Shown here one piece after another: positions 1 to 10,710 of a stretch of 64,000 nucleotides of DNA. Each line of letters opens with the position of its first letter. Position 1 is the stretch's first letter. Below the pieces are notes generated by a model. It was not told the origin of the DNA, searched no databases, and worked only from the letters and a program-made list of their open reading frames with translations. Position numbers and translations under genes: made by a program. The stretch is taken from NCBI GenBank assembly GCA_905178155.1, contig CAJINV010000001.1, positions 8,029,599 to 8,093,598 on the forward strand, given 5' to 3'. The DNA comes from Amoebophrya sp. A120 (taxonomy: Eukaryota > Sar > Dinophyceae > Syndiniales > Amoebophryaceae).

Positions 1-590
1 GAAGTGTGTTTGCAGCACGTCCGCTCGTGTCCGTATCTGTACCCGACAAATGAAACATCGGCTTCGTGAACAGTATCGTACAACATAGTCGTGCAACATC
101 GTACTACGTGCACCGACTTGTAAGTAAGTAGTGATCTTAACCCGGTGAAGATTGTTGCTTGCGCAGATGTTGCTTTTTTCTAAATTTGCCTTGCAGGATT
201 TCGACGTAGCGACCCCCCTATATAGAAAAAGTGCGTAGATTCGGCCAGATTGCATCGAAGTAGGGTGAAGTATCACCGCATGCAACTGCACTAGTATACA
301 AGATAGAAGCCGATTGGTGTCTACATTTGCTGTATCAGTCTTTTCACCATGTATCAGTGGGTGCTTCTTACTTTCTATATTAGCTTTCGAAGCGTATCAT
401 GTGCCCGGTTGGCGGGTACTGGAGTAGATCTATTTGGCAGGGCGTGCTAAATTCTGACGCTACGCTCTGACATGCATCCTAAATATCACGGTGTAAACAT
501 ACAGTTTTGCTAGAAGTGTACCCACTGACTATATCAGTTTTGACTCTTCTGAACCAGGATCAACGTTTGAGAGCCACGCCCGCCGCAGCC
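1..590. other. 5' spacer, no gene seen
   Basis: A/T-richer sequence upstream of the CK1-like kinase. No reading frame with coding character is visible on either strand. The kinase frame stays open upstream of its first ATG back to a TTG at 507, but no ATG lies in that extension, so it is read as leader. Polypyrimidine stretches followed by AG occur near 490-503 and could serve as a splice or trans-splice acceptor, but nothing decides this. Confidence 0.5.
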
Positions 591-3500
591 ATGTTGTCTT
601 CACGTCCTGGCGCCCCCGTTGCTGTGGTTCAGCTCACGGAAGAGGACGAGCCACCGGGGACATCACGACCCCCATTTTCCGTGCCGAAACCCGTGCAGAT
701 TTCGAAGCGATCTTGGACTTACCCACTCCTTTTCGAGGACATTGCGGCTTTTACTGCCACCACAGACCTCCACCATCAAGGCCTCACCGCGGGAGCAGGT
801 GGCTCCTCTCCCCTTTCCGGCCCCGCCAGCCCGTCGGGCGATTTCAGGAGCGCGCAGCCGCATGGGATTTTGACCAGTGAAGACTTCTGTTGGGAGGATC
901 GGTTCGTGGACCTTGCTCCGTTGGCGCGGGGGGGCTTCGGTCGCGTGTACTCAGCGGTTGACACTTTAAACCGGAACCGAAAAGTCGCGCTGAAAATGGA
1001 GAGCATAGGCAGCCGCCACGCGGTGTTACTGGAGGAGGCCAAGGTGTTGCAGAAACTGCAGGGGCTGATTGGCGTGCCGAGGTTGTTTGGATACGGAGTG
1101 CAGGGGATCCAGAATGTCATGGTGATGGAGATGGTGGGGCCCAGCATGGCCCAGATGCTGGCCCGCCACGGCTCGAACGAGTTCGATGTGAAAACCTGGG
1201 TCCTGATTGCGCTGCAGATGCTCCGGATCCTGGAGGGGATTCACAAGGCGGGCTACGTGCACCGCGACGTGAAGCCCAGAAATTTCGCGTTGACGATGCC
1301 GGCCAGCAGCGAGCCAGGTGGATACAGTGGGGAGGCTGGAGCAGGTAAATATGGAGGCGGAGCGGACGACTACACCGTGACGGGACTTTTGTCGCATAAC
1401 ACGAGTACGGATGCGCAACAGGGCAGCAGCGAAGGTGACAGCCACACTTTGTCATTCTTCAGTGGGAGCGGGAGGGAGCTCGGACTGGGAGCGAAAAAAG
1501 AAGAGGAAACGGCTACAACGACGGCGTCGTCCCGACGGTTCGGTTTTACTTCACAGCGCACGGCATCGGGCTTTCGCGTCGGAGCCAAGGGCTGGGGCTT
1601 TCGGTACGGAAAGTGCATCATTTTGCTCGATTACGGGCTCGCCAAGCCGATCGAGCGACGAACCACGGGAAGTAATAGTGCGGGCGGTTCTGCGCTTCCC
1701 GGCTTGCCGGGCGACCTAGACGGGACGGCGCGAACCAAGACTGCCGGCGCAGTCCTAGTCACGAAGCAGTCCAATGCTTACAAGTCTCGGTCGCAGCAGT
1801 TTTCTCCCTCCCGAGGATCAAATACTCCGATGATCGCCGGGCCTCTTTCTAATTCTAACCGTGGTAATTATGTTGGCCGCCCGGCCTCGCGAGAGTTTGC
1901 GCCGCCTGCCCGGGGCGGGAGCAACTCGCCACTTCAAGGCGGCGGCAGCCCGGTGCTGGCCCGGCAACGCGGCAGAAGCAACGATCTTCCCTCCCCGCCC
2001 CTTGGTGGCGCAGGCCCGGTGCTTGCTCGGCAGCGCGGAAAACAGGATCAAAATCCAGCGTACGGAAGCCCGCTGAAGAAAGTGGTGTCGGGGCAAGAGT
2101 TTCTGGATCTCGACGGTGGCGATAATGTAATCGCACAGCTCTCTGGCGGAAGGAGAATAGCAAACATAGGCGGGAGCTCCGGCAGCACTCCATCTCCCGT
2201 TCCGGCCGCAAGATCGAAGAACAAGAATTCGGATTATGCGGTACAACAGCAACTTCCGGGGACGCGTCAGAATCTGCTTCTGCAACCAGCCAATAACCAA
2301 CCTCCGCAGCTCGAGCAATGCGCGATTGACATGCTGTGTGGAATGACGCACGAGATGGTTGTGGAGTTGCTAAAGCGCGGGGATTTGTTGGAAGATTTTG
2401 TACGGCAGGGAGTCAAGGAGGGTCTCGCCGTGGGCGTCGTGAATCTGAACTTCAACAATCCTGCCCCACCGCGACCGCAACTCGCGGTCTCGTCTTTTCC
2501 CACCGAGGCGAGCGAAACCGCAGAGATGTGGCCGGGCGGAGGCAAGGACCGCACGTCGACCTTCAGCCTGCTCCGGGAGGACTTCGACCTGCAATTCCCG
2601 CCGCAGAAGCGGGTGGATAGGGCGGTGATGCAGCGCAAACCGAGCATCAACCACGTATCGTCCCGGCGGGACCAGTTTTTGGCTGCCCTCACCGCGGACG
2701 GAGCGGTACCGGGGTCCATCCGCGGGGACTGGTTCCGGCAGGTGGGCACGCGTGAGGTGATCCAGGAGTTCGCGCTCTCCGCCGGCCGCTGGTACTTGGA
2801 CAGCATGGGCTCCTCCTTTCTGACCGGCAGCGCAATGGTAACTGACGAGCAAGCAATGCAACTCGCCAACAAGGACATACTACAGAACGAAGTGATCCCT
2901 GGGAGCATTCTCGACGTCCCCGGTGCGACAGGTAGTAGTCTTAAACTTTCGCGAAAAACGAGCAAGGACAGAGAGAAAAAGAAAAAAGCGACCATTGCCG
3001 CAGGGCCCCCGGTGGTCCGCAAGCAGTTCTCGCGGGAGGACTACCACGGCGTGGGTGCAGCAGGGCACTACCATGCACTAGACAACAATGCGTTCGTGGG
3101 TACGGTTGACTTCGCCTCACCCGGTGCGCACGATCGGGACAGCGTGCGCTACCTGGACGAAGTGGATGATCTTTACGGACTAGGATACACGCTCGTCGCC
3201 CTGATGAACAAGGGCAAGCTGCCGTGGTCCCGCCCCGATTCCATGGAACTCGAGGAACAGGTGGGCGTCGAAAAGCGCAACATTTCCGCACAGGCACTCT
3301 GTGCAAACTGCCCCCACAAGTTCCTCGATTTCTTCGACTACTTGCGGGAACTGCGCCCAGAGTACTGCGAATCTTCGGGAACTGGTGGAGGTTCTTACGG
3401 GAATAAAACGAAATCTTCCACGATCAAAGGTGTTCAGCCGGGTGTGAGGGACAGCCTTTCGACGACGATGTCCCGGGAAAGTTCTTCGTCGACCCCCGAG

Positions 3501-3689
3501 TTGAACATTGACTACCAGCGCATCTCGAAACTGTTCTTGGAAATCGCAGACGAGGAGGAAATCAATATCCAGGATGTGGGCTACTTCTGGGACCGCACCA
3601 AATCAACCTGGGGTGACCATCTATACGGAAAAAACTGCTATCCCCGATTGCTTGGGCAACTCGAGCAGAGGCGCCGGTTTGCGTCGTAG
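591..3689 (+). CDS. Casein kinase 1-like protein kinase with giant activation-segment insert
   Basis: Single-exon gene, 1,032 residues from the first in-frame ATG at 591. The kinase domain opens with a glycine loop (RGGFGRV, about residues 113-119) and VALK lysine (about 136). The catalytic loop is HRDVKPRNF (about 224-232) and the metal-binding motif is DYG instead of DFG (about 347). After DYGLAK, roughly 480 low-complexity Ser/Gly/Arg-rich residues intervene before the CK1-type segment GTVDFASPGAH (about 836), followed by the DDLYGLGY helix and LPW. This order matches the CK1/TTBK group, where a GTxxYAS motif normally follows DFG within about 20 residues. The core catalytic Lys, Asp and Asn are present, so activity is plausible. 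The target is unknown. The length is three times that of a normal CK1 because of the insert and a ~100-residue N-terminal extension. Confidence 0.85.
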   Translation: MLSSRPGAPVAVVQLTEEDEPPGTSRPPFSVPKPVQISKRSWTYPLLFEDIAAFTATTDLHHQGLTAGAGGSSPLSGPASPSGDFRSAQPHGILTSEDFCWEDRFVDLAPLARGGFGRVYSAVDTLNRNRKVALKMESIGSRHAVLLEEAKVLQKLQGLIGVPRLFGYGVQGIQNVMVMEMVGPSMAQMLARHGSNEFDVKTWVLIALQMLRILEGIHKAGYVHRDVKPRNFALTMPASSEPGGYSGEAGAGKYGGGADDYTVTGLLSHNTSTDAQQGSSEGDSHTLSFFSGSGRELGLGAKKEEETATTTASSRRFGFTSQRTASGFRVGAKGWGFRYGKCIILLDYGLAKPIERRTTGSNSAGGSALPGLPGDLDGTARTKTAGAVLVTKQSNAYKSRSQQFSPSRGSNTPMIAGPLSNSNRGNYVGRPASREFAPPARGGSNSPLQGGGSPVLARQRGRSNDLPSPPLGGAGPVLARQRGKQDQNPAYGSPLKKVVSGQEFLDLDGGDNVIAQLSGGRRIANIGGSSGSTPSPVPAARSKNKNSDYAVQQQLPGTRQNLLLQPANNQPPQLEQCAIDMLCGMTHEMVVELLKRGDLLEDFVRQGVKEGLAVGVVNLNFNNPAPPRPQLAVSSFPTEASETAEMWPGGGKDRTSTFSLLREDFDLQFPPQKRVDRAVMQRKPSINHVSSRRDQFLAALTADGAVPGSIRGDWFRQVGTREVIQEFALSAGRWYLDSMGSSFLTGSAMVTDEQAMQLANKDILQNEVIPGSILDVPGATGSSLKLSRKTSKDREKKKKATIAAGPPVVRKQFSREDYHGVGAAGHYHALDNNAFVGTVDFASPGAHDRDSVRYLDEVDDLYGLGYTLVALMNKGKLPWSRPDSMELEEQVGVEKRNISAQALCANCPHKFLDFFDYLRELRPEYCESSGTGGGSYGNKTKSSTIKGVQPGVRDSLSTTMSRESSSSTPELNIDYQRISKLFLEIADEEEINIQDVGYFWDRTKSTWGDHLYGKNCYPRLLGQLEQRRRFAS

Positions 3690-4527
3690 CGCGCAAAATG
3701 TAAACTGCGTTGCTCGTTCGAACGAGGGAACTCTGCTGTTGATTTTGCGGAGTTGGTGGACTTCGAATTTGATGGGCAAGAAAACGCGCCAATTGTAAAG
3801 TAACCTGTGTATAGAAATGTACCAATCAATCAAAAAAAGGAATGTCTCGTTCTCGACCGTGGTCTTGCGTGGCGCTTCACGACCGGTTCCGGTAGGAAAG
3901 TAGTGTTCTCGCCGAGCAAAGGCGTGTGGCAGATGATAGATAGAGTTCTGGTTAAAGTCGTCGCAGTTGCAATCTAGTAGTAGCGATCCTCTTTCGGTGG
4001 TTTCGCTTTCAGTCATGAGTTCGGTCGATGACACTGCTGTCGAGCAGTCTAGACGGTTTCTCGGTACTTCGGTAGATGCCCCCAAGTGGATGTTCGGTAA
4101 ACATTTATGTTGGTGGCTGCCAAGTACTTAGACGCTTCATGATTTCGGTACGTATGTAAATCGTCCAAGTCTATGACCGTCTGCAGTTATACCCGCCCTG
4201 GGCGGGGGGAGATTCGGTATGTGGAGCGCTGGCTCGAGTTTTCCATCTTTAGGTTTAGGATCCGCATCCGATCCTGACGGATTTGTCTACTTACGTTTAC
4301 CACAGGACCCCATTCTTGTTCTCTTGCGTGCGGCAAGAGCTTCCCCTTCAGGGTCGACAACCAAGCAATAAAGCATATGCCTTTGTACATTTTTTTGTTT
4401 TTTGACCTCTCTGAGGACTTTTTCTTTTACCATGGGATGCGTATAGTTTCACTGCTGCAGCTGCAGCCATGATTCGGGCGCCGCTCGAAAGAGAACCCGG
4501 CAGTCCGAACAGGAACACCCAGATTGG
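3690..4527. other. Spacer with two palindromes
   Basis: No gene recognised. A perfect 14-bp palindrome (CTCGTTCGAACGAG, 3713-3726) sits just after the kinase stop. An interrupted one (CCCGCCC-T-GGGCGGG, 4192-4206) lies further down. Short ATGs at 4432 and 4437 just before the next gene run into stops within 12 codons. Confidence 0.5.
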
Positions 4528-7500
4528 ATGTTGTCCCAACTCGCCAAGTTCCATCACCCGGAAAGCGAGCTCTTTGTCGGCAAACTTGAGTGGTCGGAAG
4601 AAAACCAGGATTACGTCCCGAGAAGGCTCATGGCAGCGCACGACCACGAGAGCGAGCTCCGCGACGACTATCTGCGAAACCGCGTACGCCACACGAGCGA
4701 CGTGGACGAGGTCGACCGGCAGGTGCGGCGGCTCGTCGGGCGCTACGATTCGCTGGAACACCTCGATCTGGTGGAAGCAGCAGTAGACCCGGGAAGTGAA
4801 GAAGGGAAGGCGGGGCTCGCACTCATTGGCAAGGCTCCGGATAAAAACGCCCCCGCGCGGCCCCTCTCTGGGGCCAAGCGGGTTTTGCTCCACGAAGATT
4901 GGGTGGACGCAAGAGAGGCAGCGGACGAACAGGCGGCGTCTTCATCAAAAAGCCGGCACTTGCTAGAAGAGGTTCATCGCGAGAGCGACCAGATCTTGCG
5001 CGAACTGCTAAGCGATGACGCGGTGCAGCATGTGATCTTCGGCGGAGTAAGTGACGACGTGAACAGACGGCTTGCTCTTGCAACGCCGTCCAGTGGTGCC
5101 GTGGGAGGGAATCAACAGCCACAGCACGACGATTTCGATGTCGAAGAATTCGTCGAGTTCGAGTTTCGTCGGCAGACGAAAGACGCGAATGGGAACCGCG
5201 CCCGCCCTCTGCTAGGCAACTGGGAGGAAATCGAGCAGTTCATGCAGCTCGGCCGGCAGTACAATTTCGCGCGGGCGCGCAACAGCCTGCATCGCTTTGT
5301 TCGAACACTGCTGGAGCACACGATACTTCTGCACGAAGGCGAAGTAGATGATGTGGTATCAGGACCGCATGATGTTGTTGAACAGCCAGCAGTGGTTCCG
5401 AATTATCGCGCAACTTCGGTTGTACAAGAACTACCGCAGACCGCGGAACTATCTTCCACCCACCACATTTCCCGTCGCGGCAAGTACTGGACCTTTGCGA
5501 GCCGGTCCTTCGATGCGTTGGATGCGGCGGCGGAAGTGTCGTTTGGATTCGAGAGCGAGAGACGGCGCCAACTCGAAGAACTTTCCGAAGAGGAGGCCGA
5601 GGCACTGGTTGCGGCCGAGACCGGCGGGACGGCAGCCAAAGACGGACCACCGATCACACTGTCGATTACGGTCGGTTTGGTCACGATGGAGCCGTCGAAG
5701 TTGCAGCAATTCTTCGGGGCCACGCCGGACGAGGTCGCCAGTGCGCTACTGACCGCGTTCGGCGGGACTGACACAAATGCCCGGCGGCGGTTGGCGGTGG
5801 ACCCCGCAAGCGTCAATCTTGGCGTCACCGAAGTTGGCTTTCAGGACCCCTCCATGACAACGGGCCTCTTAAACGCGACGCTGTACCCCATACCGGTACT
5901 GGCGCAGCCAGGCGGCACTGACGCGCCGGTGGTCGACCTGCCGACCGCCACGACAACAACGACGAGCACCAGCACCAGCACGTCGTCCACCACGACTGTC
6001 ACTTCTACGACGACCACAACAACAACCAGCTCGACGACATCCACCACGACGACAACCACAACGACTGTTGCGCTGGTAGAGGTCGAGGTGGAGGTGGTGG
6101 AAGTGACGGTCAGCGTGCCAACGGCAGTTCCCCTGGTTGTGACACCGGAACAGGAGGTCGCGATGGCTTCTTCACCGTCCGTGCAGGCGGGGCTGGAGGA
6201 TGCCTGCTTGGAAAAGTACGCAAGCGCCAGTTCGGATGTGACCGCCTGCGAAGTTAGTGACATAGCCTTTCAAGACGCGAGGGTTTTGATTGCTGAAGAT
6301 GAAGAAGAACCACAGCATGTGGCGGTCTTGTCTTATCCTGTCGTTCAAGGGGGACATCATCTTCAAAGCCCAGCACCGGCGCGCATGCTGAAGGTCGAAG
6401 CAGCGGGGCTGGGAGCAGAAAACGTTTTCGGCATCGATGAGATCCGAGGCAACATTGCGCGCTTGAAAAACGTTGAACCGACTGAAGACACGCCACGTCT
6501 GCTGCAGCTGTGGGAGCGGCGGCTATCCGCGTACGAAAAAGCCAGCGCCGAATCGCGCAAGCACCACCGTCGTTTCCCCTTGCTCACGGCGACGGACGCC
6601 AAAATCCTGACGCATTTGCACCGCGCACAGGCAGAGGATGCCGCGCGCAAGGGAAGAAGTCTTGGATACGGCACTTCTAGCGAGCACGCATTAAAAGTAG
6701 CGGAATGGGCGACCAGTACTAGCCAGCTTGCACACGACTCTACAACTCGGAGGAGGACTCAAGCCGTGTCAAAAGTGATGACGTCGAACAGCAACCTGAT
6801 CCTCCAGTCCTCCTCGGCCACCGCGGCAAATTCGGTCACAAGTGCGGTGACGGCGGCAGCGACTAACGCTGATCCCGCGGCTTTATCGGCGTTCACCGCA
6901 GCCGTAAAGTCCTCAATCGCCCAGAAAGTCGCGCAGGCCGCGGCGGCGGGCACTCCAGACCCGGTCACCGCGTTGCCGGCGAGTCAGCAGCTGTCCTCGG
7001 CGAACATCAATAACATGGTGCAACCGATCACACCGAACCTCCTACCCAATCCCGCCACCATCTCCGCCTCCGCGCCGGTGACAAAAACGGTGACGAAGGA
7101 GGTAGCTGTGACGGACACGACGACCACGGACGCGCCGACGAATTTTTTCAGCAGCATGACGGAGGAGGATGCGACGCTGATAACCGTGGTGATCGTGCTG
7201 CTGTCACTCGTTGGGGTCGGAGCGGGTTTTGCCTATTACCACCAACTGCAGCACCGGAAGGAGCTGAAGGGCGACATGCAGCACTTGAAGAACGTGCACG
7301 TGGAGCTCGCGGAGTCGCACAAAGAGCTGCACAAGCGGCACTCCGAGTTGCACGAGGTGCATTTGGACTTACAAAAAAGCCATAAGGAACTCTGCGAAAG
7401 CCACAAAGAGTTGCACGAGAAGCACAACGACCTGCACGACAAACACGACGAATTGCTCATGCTGTCAATCCGGAACTCGGGCGGGCTGCCGGGCGGGCCG

Positions 7501-8476
7501 GAGGATGTTGACCATGTCCCCGAGGGGAGTAAGAACAAAGTACTCGCAATTGAAGATGTGAACGTAGCAGGGGGCGGTCTTGACGTAGCGGACCGCCCCG
7601 CGGGCTCTCTAGCAGAGCCACCAACCGGGGAAGATCGAACGAGGCCGATCGAAAAACCGGGCAGGCATTCTGTCGAGTTAGCGCACCCTGCGAAGCTTGC
7701 GAGCCTGAAAAATGCTGTAGTACCAGATCCGGCGGAAAAATCGAAGGACGTGGCGCAACCGCACACACCGCGGAGGCAGGAGGCAGCAGCACACGTCGGA
7801 AAAACAAAAGGGCTGATGACGCATGGAAGTAAGCCCATGAAGGACTTTGAGAGTGACGTTGTCAAGGAAGTAGTAGAAGAGGGGAATAATCCGAATGCCT
7901 CGAGAGCAACCATTGCGCCCGACGAAGTTGCTGACCCAGCAGCGTCGAGGGCGACCATTGCGCCCGACGAAATCAAGCCTGCCGCTCCGAAAGCGACGGA
8001 GAAGAGAGCATCGCTAGAAAAAGCAGCAGTGGCTGCAGTGCCGCCGATTGCGATGGACAATGTTGCACGGGCTCCGATGGAAAAGCCGGCAGAGTTGAAG
8101 GGGCCGATTTCTCCGAGGGATAATTCTCCGATGTTGAAGGCGACAACCGCACAAGGAAGCGACATTTCGTCGCATTCTCCCGCGATGAAACAGGTGGAGA
8201 AACCTCCTTCGAAGCCAGCGGAAAGACCTCCTGCGAAGGCCGCACAAAATCCTCCTGCGGTTGTTCCGCTTGAACAAGCTAAGGCTACGCCTTCCCGCCC
8301 CCACAGCCCGCGCCACGTGAGCCCACGACACGCCCCCCCCTACAGCGGTATACAAGGACGTGCATAAGCCGGACATCAAGCCGCAAGCGGAACCAGTTCG
8401 GAAACCAGATATCAAGCCGGAAGCGAAGGAGGGACGCAGGCTGGGCACCCGAAACTTCACCAGTGAAGAACTTTGA
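4528..8476 (+). CDS. Single-pass membrane protein, mucin-like ectodomain, coiled-coil tail
   Basis: The open frame runs 4528-8367 (1,279 residues). A Thr/Ser-only tract of about 40 residues (around 474-515, TTTTTSTSTSTS type) looks like an O-glycosylated mucin stalk. A single hydrophobic segment (LITVVIVLLSLVGVGAGF, about 886-905) is the transmembrane helix. It is followed by a highly charged heptad-like repeat built on SHKELHEKH and variants (about 915-985), a probable cytoplasmic coiled coil, then a Pro/Ala/Lys-rich tail containing a duplicated ASRATIAPDE. No signal peptide is visible at 4528, so an upstream exon may be missing. Near the end, an eight-C run (about 8333-8340) is followed in the -1 frame by about 40 residues with the same style, including KPDIKPQAEP and KPDIKPEA, ending at 8476. 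The listed end assumes that frame. No known family was recognised. Confidence 0.7.
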
Positions 8477-9490
8477 TAGAAAAAGGAATATTTCATACGA
8501 GTTGAAACTTTAAAACCTCACTCGCTCTACTGCATTGAGGGGCGCCACGCGCCAGATGAAGAAAAAAAACGGAATGATCGGGCGGTAAATTTCCATCAAT
8601 TTTTTTTTTGTCGAGATGTATTCACGTACACTAAATGGGTCGGCGAAGTAGGCCTACTTATAACTTTTTTTTGTTTTATCCTGTACCATGCATTCAAGAG
8701 CTATACTCATATGTCATATGATTTATCTTCAGACGGTGTTATTTCCTTCTCCCTCGAGGTATTTCAACCTATCGGTCTCATATATTCAAGATATTTTTCA
8801 TTTTCGACTTTGAATGAGGGCATTGGCCTGCATTTATCGGAGCAACCTTTCCGGTCGTGTTTCTTCATCCTGTTTCCGGATTAAAGTCCCCGTACATGAT
8901 ACGATACAATAAAATATTCAAAGCCTGAAATTGTAGAATGACAGTGCCGGTTACGGTTTGCTTGTTCAATCACGAAGGAAAAGAAGAGCAGAAAAGAAAA
9001 TCCGAATAAAGAGAAATGCCGCAAGGTGCCGTGAAGACCAAGGTTCACTTGTGTGAAAAGCAGGGCTTCAACTGGCATGATAATGATCAACAAGAATCGT
9101 GATCATTGTTGGATTCGGATCAATCGTTTCGAAGATCCAGCCGGAGGGTGTGACAAGGAAGCGCAAAACCCAGGATCTGACAGTCGTATCCAGTAGCGAA
9201 CGTACCGGTACCGCTCTGATAGTGAGGTACTGTTTTGCTACAGATGCAATCTACGTCTTTTTACCTGCTTCTCGTGATCTCGCCTTGACATCGTCGTTCT
9301 TGTCCCATCACAGCGACAAAAAAATTGGGGTTTTACCGAATTTATATACGAATAATCTTTTAGATCGTTCTTTATCGTTTCGGTTTTGTTTACTTCACAA
9401 ATCGACTTCGTACGTTAACCGAAACAAACGACCTTTTTTTTCTCCCATCTCGACTTACCAAAACCCGAAAACTAAGCGACAGAGAATAAA
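8477..9490. other. Spacer, A/T-rich
   Basis: No supported gene. It holds T-runs (about 8600), a short palindromic CATATG cluster (about 8708-8722) and a possible 8-bp hairpin AATGATCA...TGATCATT (about 9081-9107). An open frame at 9099-9674 has no coding character and overlaps the start of the next gene. Confidence 0.5.
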
Positions 9491-10195
9491 ATGCAAGTCG
9501 ACGAGCAGGCAGCGTCGAGCTCTACTTTTCCGCAGCCTCCGACCTTGCGGCAGCTGTATGGAGGCGCATGCACCTGCGAGGTTTTCGGAGACTTTGATGA
9601 CGTCAGCGCAGTGCGCCAGGTTCCAGACGAGCAGGAGGTTTTCTGCAGTCGGAATTTCGGTGCGGATTCACTGATCATCGAGCTGCTTGCGGATGACGCG
9701 TTCAGCAAGTCGGACCCGCGCGACGCGGTGCGGTTCCACTTCGCCGACCTTGCAAAGGCAAACCAGGCCGCAGCCTCCGAGGTCCTGCAATGCCAAAGCC
9801 TCCCGCCGGTCAATTTTGCTGGCAAGCAGGACGAGCGCACCTTTTGCAGCGTCGCAGCCGGATGGCAGCAGTGCAGCAATCGCACCGGCCAGGTGGAAGA
9901 CAAGGTTTTCGTTTTGGTCGGTTGCGTCCGGTACGAAAAGTACAAAACGGATGTGCTGATAACTCTGAATTGTGGACCTCTCGGGGAGGATCATCAGAGG
10001 CGGGCGGACGACAGCAGTGCGGCGGAACAGCAAACGGGAACCGAAGCGGACAAAGACACGGTCGCTTTCTGGGGCGATGCGGTGGTTTCTTTCCTCAAGC
10101 AGGAGAAGCAAGCGCACGCTGTTTCCTATCTCAGAACATTTGCACAAATTCTTAACTCATTCCGCGTCGTGGACGACAACCTCTTTGTCATGTAG
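9491..10195 (+). CDS. MOG1: Ran-binding protein MOG1 (RANGRF family)
   Basis: A 234-residue single-exon protein. The N-terminal block matches the MOG1 signature: RQLYGGACTCEVFGDFDDVS, then AVRQVPDEQEVFCSR, which corresponds to the family's LYGGA and DVSxxRQVPDxQEV motifs. It then has SLIIELLADD. MOG1 proteins are small alpha/beta proteins that bind Ran GTPase, help release its nucleotide and support nuclear protein import. The usual family length is about 190-220 residues, so this copy is nearly full size with a slightly longer acidic loop (about 170-195). ATG 9491 is the first in frame and gives the expected short N-terminus. The functional assignment rests on the N-terminal motifs; the C-terminal half is more divergent. 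Confidence 0.9.
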   Translation: MQVDEQAASSSTFPQPPTLRQLYGGACTCEVFGDFDDVSAVRQVPDEQEVFCSRNFGADSLIIELLADDAFSKSDPRDAVRFHFADLAKANQAAASEVLQCQSLPPVNFAGKQDERTFCSVAAGWQQCSNRTGQVEDKVFVLVGCVRYEKYKTDVLITLNCGPLGEDHQRRADDSSAAEQQTGTEADKDTVAFWGDAVVSFLKQEKQAHAVSYLRTFAQILNSFRVVDDNLFVM

Positions 10196-10710
10196 GTCGT
10201 AGCAGCGAATACAGTGGTGACCATGATGATCCATTAAGCATGTCAGCCACGACCCTGTTGTAGCGTCGGGAAAGAGGCGCGAGGCTGCTTCAGTGCTTTG
10301 TTCCAACGAGGGCATTGCCGCTGGGACGAGGCCTGGCGCCGCATTCGTGGCTATTTTCTGTTCTCCGTACTTGACGACTTTCCTTCGGCCGGCACTCCAC
10401 ACGGCAGAGAGCAATTCATATTCAGGCGAAGCGGCAAACCCTCTTGATGGTTTGATTTCGTTTCTGACTGCTCTACGCGATGCCTGGAATTTTTGAGCTG
10501 TGAGGTATTTTTGAGAGAATTGGTTGCAGCGTGGGGGCAAAGAAATGCAGGAAAGAAAGGGCCTCGATGTCTTCTATGTGCCCGTTTCTTTCATCGTTGT
10601 CCGTCGAGTCATTTTTGCAGTGAGTAACTCGAGCCCCTGTCGCCTATGTTTGACTCAAATTGTCAATTGGATGCGAAGATAGATTATTTACCAGCTGCAG
10701 CAGTTGCGTC
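10196..10710. other. Spacer
   Basis: About 515 bases with no recognised gene or repeat. The downstream ferredoxin-like frame remains open back to a TTG at 10660 but has no ATG before 10711. Confidence 0.45.

Noticed and set aside
7236-8165. 309-codon minus-strand frame rich in Ser/Cys
   Set aside because: Antisense mirror of the coiled-coil tail of the membrane protein. Regular codon use on the + strand produces it.
9099-9674. 191-codon open frame before MOG1
   Set aside because: No domain, odd composition, and it overlaps the well-supported MOG1 gene in another frame.
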